A stretch of DNA of 45,207 bases from Actinomycetes bacterium (GTDB lineage Bacteria > Actinomycetota > Actinomycetes > Streptosporangiales > Streptosporangiaceae): the NCBI GenBank assembly GCA_021792405.1, contig JAJYUU010000013.1:1-45207 (forward strand). The letters are read 5' to 3'. This document shows, one piece after another, positions 1 to 7,059 of this stretch. The notes beneath the pieces are model-generated. The model was given only the letters and a program-made list of their open reading frames with translations, did not search any database and was not told where the DNA came from. The position numbers and the translations under genes were made by a program. Every line of letters starts with the position of its first letter. Position 1 is the first letter of the stretch.

Positions 1-946
1 GCCCGGCCTGCGTGATGGCGGGCACGCTGGCACTGCCCGCGGCCGACGCAGGTGGCTGACTATTGCCGCAGCCGGCCGCCACGGCGCACAGCACCCCGAT
101 GGCGAGCAGGGCTGTGCCGCCGGCGACTGCCTTCGGCTTGCGCTGGCTGAGCCCGAACCAGATCAGCCCGGCTAGCGTCACGCAGACGGCCACGAAGAAG
201 TTCAGCCGCAGGCCGAGGAAGTACGCCGAGGAGTCGATCCGGATCGTCTCCTCGAAGATCCGGTAGCCGGAGTAGCCCGCCACGTAGAGCGCAAACAAGC
301 CGGGCGGCCGGATGTTCTTGTGGTGGCCGAGCCAGACCAGCACGGCCGCCCAGGCGAGGTCGAAGATCAGCTCATACAGGAACGAGGGCTGGAAAGTGGC
401 GTATTTCAGGTACTGCGCGGGCATGCCGGAGTTCAGCCGGGCTGCCTTGCTGATCTCCAGCGCCCACGGCAATGTGCTGGGCTTGCCGAACAACTGCTGG
501 TCGAAGTAGTTCCCGATCCGCCCGATCGCCTGGGCCACCAGCAATGCCGGGGCCACCGCGTCCATGAACACGGCCACGCTGCCGCCAGCCCGTCGCACCC
601 GCCAGGCACCGGCCAGCGCGCCGAACACGATGCCGCCCCAGATCCCGAGCCCGCCGTTCCAGATCGCGAGCGGGCCCCACCATGCGTGCCTGGGTGTGAT
701 GTCGAACGGCGTGGTGATATCGAAGTAGAGCCTCGCCCCGATCAGGCCGATCGGAATCCCCCAGATAGCGACATCGCCGACCAGCGACGGGTCGCCGCCG
801 GCCGCGGCCCACCGCCGCCGGGTGATGTAAATGGCCAGCGTGATGCCGACGACGTACATGAGACCGTAGAAGTGCACGAACAGCGGGCCGATGTGGAAGC
901 CGCTGATCGGCGGGCTAGGGATGAACGCGACAAGATGCACGGGCAT
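1..946 (-). CDS. lgt: Prolipoprotein diacylglyceryl transferase, 3' end outside window
   Basis: Transfers diacylglycerol from phosphatidylglycerol to the lipobox cysteine of prolipoproteins in the cytoplasmic membrane. Reading from ATG at 946, the protein shows YGLMYVVGI in an early membrane segment, the Lgt signature GRIGNYFDQQLFGKP, and RIFEETIRID before the last family membrane helix (NFFVAVCVTLAGLIWFGL). It continues past the usual end: a basic RKPK, another hydrophobic stretch and AAGC (Cys293), then a Ser/Ala/Pro-rich tail that reaches the window edge without a stop. That tail looks like a lipoprotein signal peptide. No Shine-Dalgarno is seen; TAGCCT lies 6 nt before the ATG, so the mRNA is probably leaderless. 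Family assignment is firm; the role of the tail is unknown. Confidence 0.96.
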   Translation of the reverse strand, partial: MPVHLVAFIPSPPISGFHIGPLFVHFYGLMYVVGITLAIYITRRRWAAAGGDPSLVGDVAIWGIPIGLIGARLYFDITTPFDITPRHAWWGPLAIWNGGLGIWGGIVFGALAGAWRVRRAGGSVAVFMDAVAPALLVAQAIGRIGNYFDQQLFGKPSTLPWALEISKAARLNSGMPAQYLKYATFQPSFLYELIFDLAWAAVLVWLGHHKNIRPPGLFALYVAGYSGYRIFEETIRIDSSAYFLGLRLNFFVAVCVTLAGLIWFGLSQRKPKAVAGGTALLAIGVLCAVAAGCGNSQPPASAAGSASVPAITQAG

Positions 947-958
947 GCGGACAGGCTA
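946..958 (-). promoter_or_regulatory. Putative leaderless -10 box of lgt
   Basis: TAGCCT on the minus strand (953-958) is followed by 6 nt and then the lgt ATG, so a transcript starting 7 nt after the box would begin at the A of ATG. No clear -35 was found and no ribosome binding site precedes the ATG. Confidence 0.45.
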
Positions 959-1126
959 GCCTGCCGTGCCGCTTACTCATGACATTCCTGCTGACGAGCC
1001 TGCCCCGGCCTGGCACAGTGGGGAGGCACCGGGCGATCCGCGGTGTCCATTCCGGGCGTCCCCGATCGTCGTGCTGGTAGCGGGCTACCTGCCCGCGTGC
1101 ACTTCGCATCCAGGAACGGAGCACAG

Positions 1127-2242
1127 ATGAGCGGCGTACGAGTACTGGTAGGCACGCGCAAGGGCGCGTTCGTGCTGACCGCGGACGGCAAGCGCGATCG
1201 GTGGGCGGTGAGCGGGCCGCACTTCAGCGGCTGGGAGATCTACCACATGAAAGGGTCGCCAGCCGACCCGGACCGTATCTACGCCTCGCAGTGCAGCGGC
1301 TGGTCAGGCCAGGTGATCCAGCGCTCCGACGACGGCGGATCGACCTTCGCCCCGGTCGGCAACCAGTTCAGCTACGACGGGACGCCTGGCACTCACCAGT
1401 GGTACGACGGCACCCCGCACCCGTGGGAGTTCGAGCGTGTCTGGCACCTGGAGCCTGCTCGCGATGACCCCGACACGGTCTACGCAGGCGTCGAGGATGC
1501 CGGGCTGTTCAAGTCTGCTGACGGCGGCAAGAGCTGGCAGGAACTGCCTGGCCTGCGCGGTCACGGGACGGGATCCGCGTGGCAGCCAGGCGCTGGCGGG
1601 ATGTGCCTGCACACCATCATCCTGGACCCGGCGACCCCGGCACGGATGTTCGCGGCTATCTCCGCCGCGGGCGCCTTCCGGTCGGATGACGCCGGCCAGA
1701 CCTGGCGGGCAGTGAACCGCGGCCTGCGATCCGAGGGCATCCCGGATCCCGACGCCGAGGTAGGCCATTGCGTGCACCGCATCGCGATGCACCCGTCCCG
1801 GCCCGACGTCCTCTACATGCAGAAGCACTGGGACGTCATGCGCACCGACAACGCCGGCGAGACCTGGCGCGAGATCAGCGGCAACCTGCCCACCGACTTC
1901 GGCTTCCCGATCGACGTGCACGCACATGAGCCGGAGACAATCTACGTGGTCCCGATCACCAGCGACTCCGAGCACTTCCCGCCGAACGGCCAGCTGCGCG
2001 TCTACCGCAGCCGCACCGGCGGTGACGAGTGGGAACCGCTGGCCAACGGACTGCCGCAGCAGAACTGCTATGTCAACGTGCTGCGGGATGCGATGGCCGT
2101 CGACTCGCTCGACGAGTGCGGGATCTATTTCGGCACCACCGGCGGTCAGGTGTACGCCTCCGCCGACGCAGGTGACAGCTGGGCGCCGATCGTCCGCGAC
2201 CTGCCCGCCGTGCTGTCCGTCGAGGTGCAGACGCTGTCATGA
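1127..2242 (+). CDS. Asp-box (BNR) beta-propeller protein
   Basis: 371-aa predicted propeller of the WD40/YVTN/BNR-like (sialidase-like, Ycf48-like) superfamily. At least five Asp-box motifs of the S-x-D-x-G-x-[TS]-[WF] type are spaced along it: [36 protein letters not shown] and ASADAGDSW, with a degenerate one ([10 protein letters not shown]). No signal peptide is visible, so it is probably cytoplasmic. I chose ATG 1127 ([15 protein letters not shown]) because AGGAACGGA sits just upstream; an in-frame extension to 1043 has no family-like sequence. It overlaps the next gene by 4 nt (ATGA), so the two are translationally coupled. Enzymatic activity cannot be inferred; sialidase labels for this family are only fold-based. 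Confidence 0.85.
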   Translation: MSGVRVLVGTRKGAFVLTADGKRDRWAVSGPHFSGWEIYHMKGSPADPDRIYASQCSGWSGQVIQRSDDGGSTFAPVGNQFSYDGTPGTHQWYDGTPHPWEFERVWHLEPARDDPDTVYAGVEDAGLFKSADGGKSWQELPGLRGHGTGSAWQPGAGGMCLHTIILDPATPARMFAAISAAGAFRSDDAGQTWRAVNRGLRSEGIPDPDAEVGHCVHRIAMHPSRPDVLYMQKHWDVMRTDNAGETWREISGNLPTDFGFPIDVHAHEPETIYVVPITSDSEHFPPNGQLRVYRSRTGGDEWEPLANGLPQQNCYVNVLRDAMAVDSLDECGIYFGTTGGQVYASADAGDSWAPIVRDLPAVLSVEVQTLS

Positions 2243-2535
2243 TCCGGGTCGTGCTGCCCGCTCACCTGCGCCGGCTGGCCGGGGTGGCCGGCGAGGTCCG
2301 GCTCGAGGTCACCGGCCCGGTCAGCCAGCGGTCCGTGCTGGACGCGCTAGAGGGCCGGTATCCCATGCTCCGTGGCACCATCCGCGACCAGGAGAGCCAC
2401 CGTCGACGGGCATTCATCCGGTTCTTCGCGTGCGAGGAGGACTTGTCGCACGAGTCGCCGGACGCGTCGCTGCCCGACGCGGTGGCGAGCGGTGCGGAGC
2501 CTTATCTCATCGTCGGGGCCATGGCCGGCGGCTAG
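2239..2535 (+). CDS. MoaD/ThiS family ubiquitin-like sulfur carrier
   Basis: 98-aa beta-grasp protein ending in VGAMAGG. The C-terminal Gly-Gly is the feature that lets MoaD/ThiS proteins be adenylated by an E1-like enzyme and carry sulfur as a thiocarboxylate. The N-terminus ([15 protein letters not shown]) fits the first beta strand, and [13 protein letters not shown] fits the helix of the fold. The start overlaps the propeller gene stop (ATGA at 2239-2242). No molybdopterin or thiamine genes lie nearby, so it may serve a dedicated partner, perhaps the propeller. Family call is good; the cofactor or target is unknown. Confidence 0.82.
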   Translation: MIRVVLPAHLRRLAGVAGEVRLEVTGPVSQRSVLDALEGRYPMLRGTIRDQESHRRRAFIRFFACEEDLSHESPDASLPDAVASGAEPYLIVGAMAGG

Positions 2536-2562
2536 CGGGCTCCGCGGCTGGCCGGCTCCGGC

Positions 2563-2568
2563 TACGAT
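2563..2568 (+). promoter_or_regulatory. Putative -10 box upstream of the DUF84 gene
   Basis: TACGAT lies 8 nt before the ATG at 2577, in the 41-nt gap after the ThiS-like gene, and no Shine-Dalgarno is visible. This would give a leader of only a couple of bases. No convincing -35. Confidence 0.35.
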
Positions 2569-2576
2569 CGGGCACC

Positions 2577-3101
2577 ATGATCGTCGCTGTCGGGTCGCTG
2601 AACCCCGCCAAGATCGAGGCGGCCCGGCTGGCCTTCGCCGCCTTGTGGCCTAAACAGGTCTTTGGCGTGCGTGGTTGCGCGGCGTCCTCTGGCGTCGCTG
2701 ACCAGCCGATGACGGATACCGAGACGATCCGCGGTGCCCGGAACAGGGCCGCCGCAGCGATCGGCCTCGGGCAGGCGGACTACGGCATCGGGATCGAGGG
2801 CGGCCTGCAGCAATCGGATGGCCGCTGGTTCAACTCCGGCTGGGTCGTCGTTCTCGACCGGGCCGGACGCGAAGGCCTCGGCAGTACGCTGCGGATGCAG
2901 GTGCCGCTCGCCCTGATGGAGCTAGTGCTCGCGGGCCACGACCTTGGCCGGGCCTGCGATCTGGTCTTCGGGCGCTCCGGCGACCAGCGGGCCGAGGGCT
3001 TCGTCGGGGCGATGACCGGCAATGCCATTCATCGCGCCGGCGCGCTCCAGGACGCGGTGATCGCAGCGCTCACCCCGTTCCGGCCCGGCTCGCTCGGCTA
3101 G
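2577..3101 (+). CDS. DUF84/YjjX family inosine/xanthosine triphosphatase
   Basis: 174-aa house-cleaning NTPase that would hydrolyse non-canonical purine triphosphates (ITP, XTP). The N-terminus VGSLNPAKIEAARLAF matches the family GSxNPxKxxAxxxAF nucleotide site; GVADQPMTDTETIRGARNRA and GIGIEGGL are the next two diagnostic blocks, and VGAMTGNAIHRAGAL is the C-terminal one. Length is normal. ATG 2577 was chosen because the family begins there; a longer in-frame ORF from 1926 is out-of-frame reading of the upstream genes. It lies 41 nt after the ThiS-like gene and may be transcribed from its own promoter. Confidence 0.9.
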   Translation: MIVAVGSLNPAKIEAARLAFAALWPKQVFGVRGCAASSGVADQPMTDTETIRGARNRAAAAIGLGQADYGIGIEGGLQQSDGRWFNSGWVVVLDRAGREGLGSTLRMQVPLALMELVLAGHDLGRACDLVFGRSGDQRAEGFVGAMTGNAIHRAGALQDAVIAALTPFRPGSLG

Positions 3102-3155
3102 CGGAACCGGCCAGGCACGCACGGCCACGCCATGACGGCAACCCAGGGAGGATGC

Positions 3156-3425
3156 GTGAGCGAGCTGACAGTCGCCGAGATCTGCGCTGGCGGCGGCGGC
3201 CAGGCCCTCGGCCTCGAGCAGGCTGGCTTCAGCCATGCCGCGACTATCGGGTTCACCGATCGTCGAACCTGTGCCTGCCTTTTGACCTGGAGTTTCGCTT
3301 GGCCAACATGCGTGGGACGCGGCAGTTCCCATCCTCGGCATACGCCTCCGCTGCCGTCCCAGCTGCGAGGAACGACCAAGGAGTGTGAGCTCGTGCATCA
3401 TCAGGAAGCGCCATCCCGTGCCTGA
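3156..3425 (+). pseudogene. N-terminal remnant of a C5-cytosine DNA methyltransferase
   Basis: GTG 3156 is preceded by GGAGG. The first residues (ELTVAEICAGGGGQALGLEQ, then AGFSHAA) are methyltransferase motif I, the SAM-binding FxGxG-type loop, and closely match the next gene at the protein level with many silent differences in the DNA, so this is a paralogue and not a recent copy. Similarity stops abruptly near 3245-3250; the remaining frame to 3425 is unrelated. Motifs IV-X are absent, so it cannot be a working enzyme. The fragment at 6690-7022 may be another piece of the same ancestral gene. Confidence 0.7.
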
Positions 3426-4476
3426 GCTGACCTGCCTGGAAATCTGCGCTGGAGCCGGCGGGCAGTCCCTGGGACTAGAGCAAGCAGGCTTTTCTCATGC
3501 CGCGGCTGTAGAGATTGACCAGGATGCTTGTGAGACCCTCCGGCTGAACCGGCAGCACGCGTGGAAGGTCGTCGAGGCGGACGTCCATCTCTTCGACGGG
3601 CGCCCCTACCGCGGTATCGACCTGCTGGCCGGAGGGGTTCCGTGCCCGCCGTTCTCGGTAGCGGGCAGGCAACTCGGCGCCGATGACGAGCGTGACCTGT
3701 TCCCGCAGGCGCTGCGCCTGGTAAGGGAGTGCGAGCCGATGGCGGTGATGCTGGAGAACGTCCCCGGGCTTTCCCAGGCCAGGTTCGCGGGCTCCGGGAG
3801 CAGGTTCTCCGCCAGTTGCACGACCTGGGGTACGAGGCCGACTGGCAGGTGCTGAACGCCTGTGAGTTCGGGGTCCCTCAGCTGCGGCCCCGGTTCATCC
3901 TGGTCGCCATGAGGCCGGAGGTGTACAGGAACTTCGAGTGGCCAAGTGCGGTAGGTGCGCCTCCGACGGTCGGTGAGGCCTTGGGTGACCTGATGGCCGC
4001 TGGTGGGTGGAAGGGCGCGGAAGCGTGGGCCAGGCAGGCCAATGGCGTCGGCCCCACGCTGGTAGGAGGCTCGCGCAAGCACGGCGGGCCGGATCTCGGG
4101 CCCACGCGCGCCCGTGAGGCGTGGCGAAAACTCGGCGTCGACGGCCGGGGCCTGGCGGACGCACCGCCCGCCGCGGATGCTCCCGCCGCTCACCTGCCAC
4201 GGCTGACGTTGCCGATGGCGGCCGCCATTCAGGGCTTCCCGCTGGACTGGCGGTTCTACGGGCGCAAGACTGCCGCTTACCGGCAGATCGGCAATGCCTT
4301 CCCGCCTCCCGGTCGCAAAGGCGACGGGAACGAAGATTCGCCTGGCGATTCAGGCTGCTGGTAAGAGCGCTGGGACTGGCCGGCCGGGCCTGGTAGCGAC
4401 CTCGCACATCGAGCGGCTCAATTATCCGAGCACGCGTCGGCATGACCCCGCGAGCACCGACCTCTACGGAGGGTGA
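3418..4476 (+). pseudogene. C5-cytosine DNA methyltransferase, two frameshifts
   Basis: A nearly full set of Dcm-family motifs can be read only by changing frame twice. Frame 1: motif I EICAGAGGQSLGLEQAGF, motif IV GGVPCPPFSVAGRQ with the PC nucleophile, motif VI VMLENVPGL. Near 3797-3802 one base appears to be missing (ctccggg where ctcccggg would keep frame). Frame 2: LRQLHDLGYEADWQVLNA, motif VIII PQLRPRF, then LPMAAAIQGFPLDWRF and the motif X region AYRQIGNAFPPP. Near 4311 one base appears to be added, after which VAKATGTKIRLAIQAAG restores the family C-terminus. Start GTG 3418 has AGGAAG upstream. Function would be DNA methylation, but as written it is inactivated; sequencing error at G/C runs is an alternative. 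Confidence 0.85.
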
Positions 4477-4581
4477 CTGCCCGGCTTTGCTGGAGCGTGC
4501 GCCGAACCGCCGTTATTTGCTTAGCCGCTAGTCCAGCGGAGACCGGCCCGGGCCATGCCGAACAGGGGTTCTGGAGTGTCC
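4377..4581. other. Stretch without a confident gene
   Basis: Contains the decayed 3' end of the methyltransferase reading frame and then about 100 bases with no recognisable gene or structure before the convergent toxin gene stop (TAA at 4584-4582). Confidence 0.5.
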
Positions 4582-4962
4582 TTACAGGTCGATGATGCGG
4601 CTGTCGGATCCGGCCGCGCCGAGGAGCCTGGCGATGTCAGCGTGATCGCCGGTCACCACATCGGCGCGCAGGACGGCGGCGGTATGAGCCACGACCGCGT
4701 CGGCGATGTCCGCTGTGCCGGCCCGGCCCATGAGCTGCCCGGCGGCATGGGCGCCGGGCTCGGTTAGCAGGGCGATCTCGCATCCGCGCAGCAGCCGCCG
4801 CAACTGCGCCTGCGCTGGGGAGCGGCTCACCTGGGCGACGACCGGGGCAGGCACCACCGGGACGATCCCGGCCTCCAGCCGGACCCGGTGCCCGGCCCAT
4901 ATCTCGCGGGTGCTGCGATCCGCGGCGACCAGCACGCCGGCGTCGTAGACGACCGGCCTCAC
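4582..4962 (-). CDS. PIN-domain toxin (VapC-like ribonuclease)
   Basis: 126-aa PIN-domain protein, expected to be a Mg2+-dependent endoribonuclease neutralised by its neighbour. Visible features: the first strand with the acidic residue VVYDAGVLVAAD, the middle helix RRLLRGCEIALL, the second acidic cluster TADIADAVVAHTA, and the C-terminal VVTGDHADIARL that resembles the family TSDPDDL. The usual glutamate of the second helix is Gln here (APVVAQVSR). Start GTG 4962 overlaps the antitoxin stop by 4 nt (GTGA), so toxin synthesis is coupled to antitoxin translation. It sits in the low-GC island with methyltransferase remnants, consistent with mobile or accessory DNA. Cellular RNA target unknown. 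Confidence 0.85.
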   Translation of the reverse strand: MRPVVYDAGVLVAADRSTREIWAGHRVRLEAGIVPVVPAPVVAQVSRSPAQAQLRRLLRGCEIALLTEPGAHAAGQLMGRAGTADIADAVVAHTAAVLRADVVTGDHADIARLLGAAGSDSRIIDL

Positions 4963-5216
4963 GCGGTGAGCCGCTCGTCGTCCATCCCGGCGCGGCGGCG
5001 GGCGGCCTCCAGTTCGGCACGGGTGAGCGGGCCGTGCTCGGCCTCCCATTCGGCGACCGCCGCCAGGCCGTCGCGCACCCGCAGCGCCCGCCGCGCGGCA
5101 GAGGTCATCCAGGCCGATACGCTGACGCCCTCAGCGGCAGCCGCGGCGACGACCTGCGCGTGGGTGTCGGGATCGACGGTGATCGCCAGCTTGGGAGATG
5201 GGTTTCCGCGAGGCAC
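4959..5216 (-). CDS. Ribbon-helix-helix antitoxin (VapB/CopG-like)
   Basis: 85-aa protein with an N-terminal ribbon-helix-helix fold: KLAITVDPDTHAQVVAAAAA as strand and helix 1, GVSVSAWMTSAARRAL as helix 2. The acidic, charged C-terminus (AEWEAEHGPLTRAELEAARR) is the likely toxin-wrapping tail. Start GTG 5216. It is the first gene of the pair and overlaps the toxin start. A -10-like TATAGT ends 6 nt before the GTG with no ribosome binding site, so the mRNA is probably leaderless, and a small inverted repeat overlaps that promoter, which fits autorepression by an RHH dimer. Confidence 0.87.
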   Translation of the reverse strand: MPRGNPSPKLAITVDPDTHAQVVAAAAAEGVSVSAWMTSAARRALRVRDGLAAVAEWEAEHGPLTRAELEAARRRAGMDDERLTA

Positions 5217-5222
5217 GCCTGT

Positions 5223-5239
5223 ACTATACCACCACGGTA
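5223..5239 (-). promoter_or_regulatory. Toxin-antitoxin promoter with overlapping inverted repeat
   Basis: On the minus strand TATAGT (5228-5223) stands 6 nt before the antitoxin GTG (5216). The inverted repeat TACC-N5-GGTA (5227-5230 and 5236-5239) overlaps its upstream edge and is a candidate RHH operator. The -35 region is weak. Inference from position and symmetry only. Confidence 0.45.
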
Positions 5240-5651
5240 GGAGGGTTACTCTCTGCCGAGACGACCGGTCAGGCGGTACCGCACGGATAGCTCAGCGAAC
5301 TGCTCACGCCAGACCAGCCGCCCACCAGCTCTAGTCCCGCAGAAGCACCGCCGGCTCGTCACCGAACGCCACGAAGATCCAAGCTGACCAGCATAAATAT
5401 CCGCCGATCTGTCACAGCCGAGATCCGTCGGGATGGCGGCCTCCGGGCACGCAGATCGGACGTTACGGAGCGCTCGGTGGCCGTGGGAGCCGAGCGGGGG
5501 AGGTCTGTCGCGATCTGTCGCGCATAGCGCCCCGTGACCGTACAGATCACGGGGCGGGTCTTACGGGACGCTCCCCGCCAGGCACATGTCCTGAGCTGGG
5601 GTGTTCCCGTTGGGGGTTGGTGAAGTGAGCCAAGACAAGCCTTGCAAGTGG
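5240..5651. other. Gene-free region rich in GATCTGT/ACAGATC words
   Basis: About 410 bases with no supportable gene; the minus-strand ORF over 5359-5655 is Arg/Ser/Thr-rich and unlike any family I know. It holds repeated GATCTGT or ACAGATC words (near 5406, 5512 and 5541), a tandem TCTGTCGCG pair at 5504-5522 and a strong hairpin at 5528-5556. Base composition is lower in GC than in neighbouring genes. It may be a dispersed non-coding element. Confidence 0.4.
5528..5556 (-). terminator. Perfect 10-bp hairpin downstream of the SRPBCC gene
   Basis: CGCCCCGTGA (5528-5537) and TCACGGGGCG (5547-5556) pair perfectly around a 9-nt loop. It lies about 95 nt after the SRPBCC stop on the minus strand, a suitable place for a factor-independent terminator, although no T-run follows. 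Confidence 0.45.
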
Positions 5652-6095
5652 TCAAGGGTCCGCTCGCCGTTGTTCTACCCGCGACTTCAAGGCTTGGTTA
5701 GCCTCGTCGAACTCTCGGCGGTTCGCGGCGATCGTTCGAGGGATCAGCAAGGCGATCAGTCCTCGATACGTCTCGCCCTGAACCAGCCGGGTGCGTCGGC
5801 CGCTGTCGAGTGGCTCAAGCTCAAAGGTGTGCTCACCTCTGAACAATCCCGGAACCTCCCCGACAAGGTGTAGCCGTCGTCCCGGCTCAACGCGGACGAC
5901 CTTTGGGCGAATGGTGAAAGCTCGTCGCCCAGGTGGAGTCATCCGAAACATGACGCGCTCACCGACGACGATCTCTCCGGATGCGACACCTATGTGCGGG
6001 TGCCACTGCGGGTATGCATCCAAGCCAGTCAGAACCGACCACACGTCGAGGGGCGTTGCATCAACCTCGACCGCGCATTCGATGGTTCTGCTCAC
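5652..6095 (-). CDS. SRPBCC (START-like) family protein
   Basis: 147-aa helix-grip protein of the polyketide cyclase/START-like superfamily. The N-terminus IECAVEVDATPLDVWSVL is the classic first strand plus helix, DAYPQWHP is the W-P motif after helix 2, and the C-terminal long helix follows LIPRTIAANRREFDEANQAL. Such proteins bind hydrophobic ligands; the ligand here is unknown. Start GTG 6095 overlaps the HTH gene stop (GTGA, 6092-6095), so the two form one operon. Length is normal for the family. HTH/SRPBCC pairs are often regulator plus effector, but this is inference. Confidence 0.85.
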   Translation of the reverse strand: MSRTIECAVEVDATPLDVWSVLTGLDAYPQWHPHIGVASGEIVVGERVMFRMTPPGRRAFTIRPKVVRVEPGRRLHLVGEVPGLFRGEHTFELEPLDSGRRTRLVQGETYRGLIALLIPRTIAANRREFDEANQALKSRVEQRRADP

Positions 6096-6361
6096 GCCGG
6101 CTGATGTCCGCTGCGCCGCCGGCGAGCCCGGCGTCCCAGGCGAACTCCTCCGTGCTTGTGGTGGGCGGCCTGCCTGGAGACCCCCAAAGCTCGGCCGATC
6201 TCCTCCCAGGACCAGCCCCGTGGTCGTGCCCGCTCGACCTGGACAGCCTCGGCCTCCTCGAGGAGGCGGCGCAACATGGCAACCGCGACGAGACCCGCCT
6301 CGGGATCGCGCCCCCGTGCCAAGGCCACCAACTCATCCTCTCGGTGTGTCTCGTCACCCAC
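6092..6361 (-). CDS. Small helix-turn-helix protein
   Basis: About 89 aa from GTG 6361. After an acidic, Leu-rich helix (AVAMLRRLLEEAEAVQVERA) comes WSWEEIGRALGVSRQAAHHK, a clear helix-turn-helix of the sigma-70 region 4 / MerR-like type. The tail is Arg-rich. A longer reading from GTG 6370 is possible, but that codon overlaps the -10 box TATGTG, so the transcript should start downstream and GTG 6361 is preferred (leaderless or nearly so). It is the first gene of a two-gene operon with the SRPBCC gene and probably represses its own promoter through the inverted repeat at 6376-6399. Confidence 0.78.
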   Translation of the reverse strand: MGDETHREDELVALARGRDPEAGLVAVAMLRRLLEEAEAVQVERARPRGWSWEEIGRALGVSRQAAHHKHGGVRLGRRARRRRSGHQPA

Positions 6362-6369
6362 GACTGTCA

Positions 6370-6399
6370 CACATAGTTGACATCTTTCAGACTGTCAAC
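6370..6399 (-). promoter_or_regulatory. Strong sigma-70-type promoter with inverted-repeat operator
   Basis: On the minus strand TTGACA (6398-6393), a 17-nt spacer and TATGTG (6375-6370) form the best core promoter in the window. GTTGACA (6376-6382) and TGTCAAC (6393-6399) make an inverted repeat with a 10-nt gap that covers the -35 and spacer, a likely operator. It drives the HTH/SRPBCC genes. Confidence 0.65.
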
Positions 6400-6689
6400 A
6401 GCTTTTGACGAGGGCTCTACCGCCTGAACATGCGGCACCGTCCGAACAGCGGGTCCCCGTGTCGGTCAGCGGATCGGCTTGCGGGACTCGAAGTGCTGGA
6501 CTCGGTCACCGTCCTGGGTGCCCGCGAGGTAGTCCCGTGGCACTGAGCGAACCACCGAACTAGATGATCTGCGCCATCCGGCTCAGCTCGAACTGCTGCG
6601 AACGCCAAGCACAGACTCGGCGATCTGTTGTTAACCTGTCTCTTCCACGTGGAGCCCGCCATCACGCTCCGTGACGAACACATATCGGT
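6400..6689. other. Gene-free, lower-GC stretch
   Basis: About 290 bases upstream of the HTH promoter without a gene I can support. It is less GC-rich than the flanks, has another TTTTGACG near 6403 and the palindrome CCACGTGG near 6645. The long minus-strand ORF across it is antisense to the methyltransferase fragment and looks non-coding. Confidence 0.4.
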
Positions 6690-7022
6690 CGCGCCGACGA
6701 GCGCGATCTGTTCCCGGTGGCGCTCCGGCTGATCGCCGAGATTCGCCCGCGCGCCGTACTGCTGGAGAACGTTCGCGGCGTGTCCGCCAGCAGGTTCGAC
6801 GGCTACCGCGGCGAGGTCCTGCAGCGCCTGACGGCCCTCGGCTTCCGGCGCTGGTGGCAGCTTGTCAACGTGAGTGAGCATGGCGTTCCGCAGCTACGGC
6901 CGCGTTTCGTGCTGGTCGCGATCGCCGAGCCGTGGGCTGCCTGGTTCCGCTGGCCGACGGCGCGCGAGGCCCCGCCGCCGCCCGCCCGGCTGCTGCGCCC
7001 CCGGAATCACTGGCTTGGCTGA
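6690..7022 (+). pseudogene. Internal fragment of a C5-cytosine DNA methyltransferase
   Basis: In frame from about 6690 the sequence gives ADERDLFPVALRLIAEIRPR, then motif VI RAVLLENVRG, DGYRGEVLQRLTALGF, and motif VIII HGVPQLRPRFVLVAI, ending at a stop in PARLLRPRNHWLG. It aligns to the middle of the full-length copy at 3418. Motifs I-IV and IX-X are missing, so it is not functional. A TATCGG immediately before the homology start (6683-6688) also occurs where the N-terminal remnant ends (3245-3250), in the same reading phase. Confidence 0.8.
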
Positions 7023-7059
7023 CTGCTGGCCGGGGAGAGCCCGTTCCCGCCGGGATCGG

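Noticed and set aside
5359-5655. 98-aa minus-strand ORF in the GATCTGT-rich region
   Set aside because: Arg/Ser/Thr-rich, no ribosome binding site, spans a perfect hairpin; more likely non-coding.
6417-6881. 154-aa minus-strand ORF
   Set aside because: Lies across an intergenic gap and antisense to the methyltransferase fragment; no domain.
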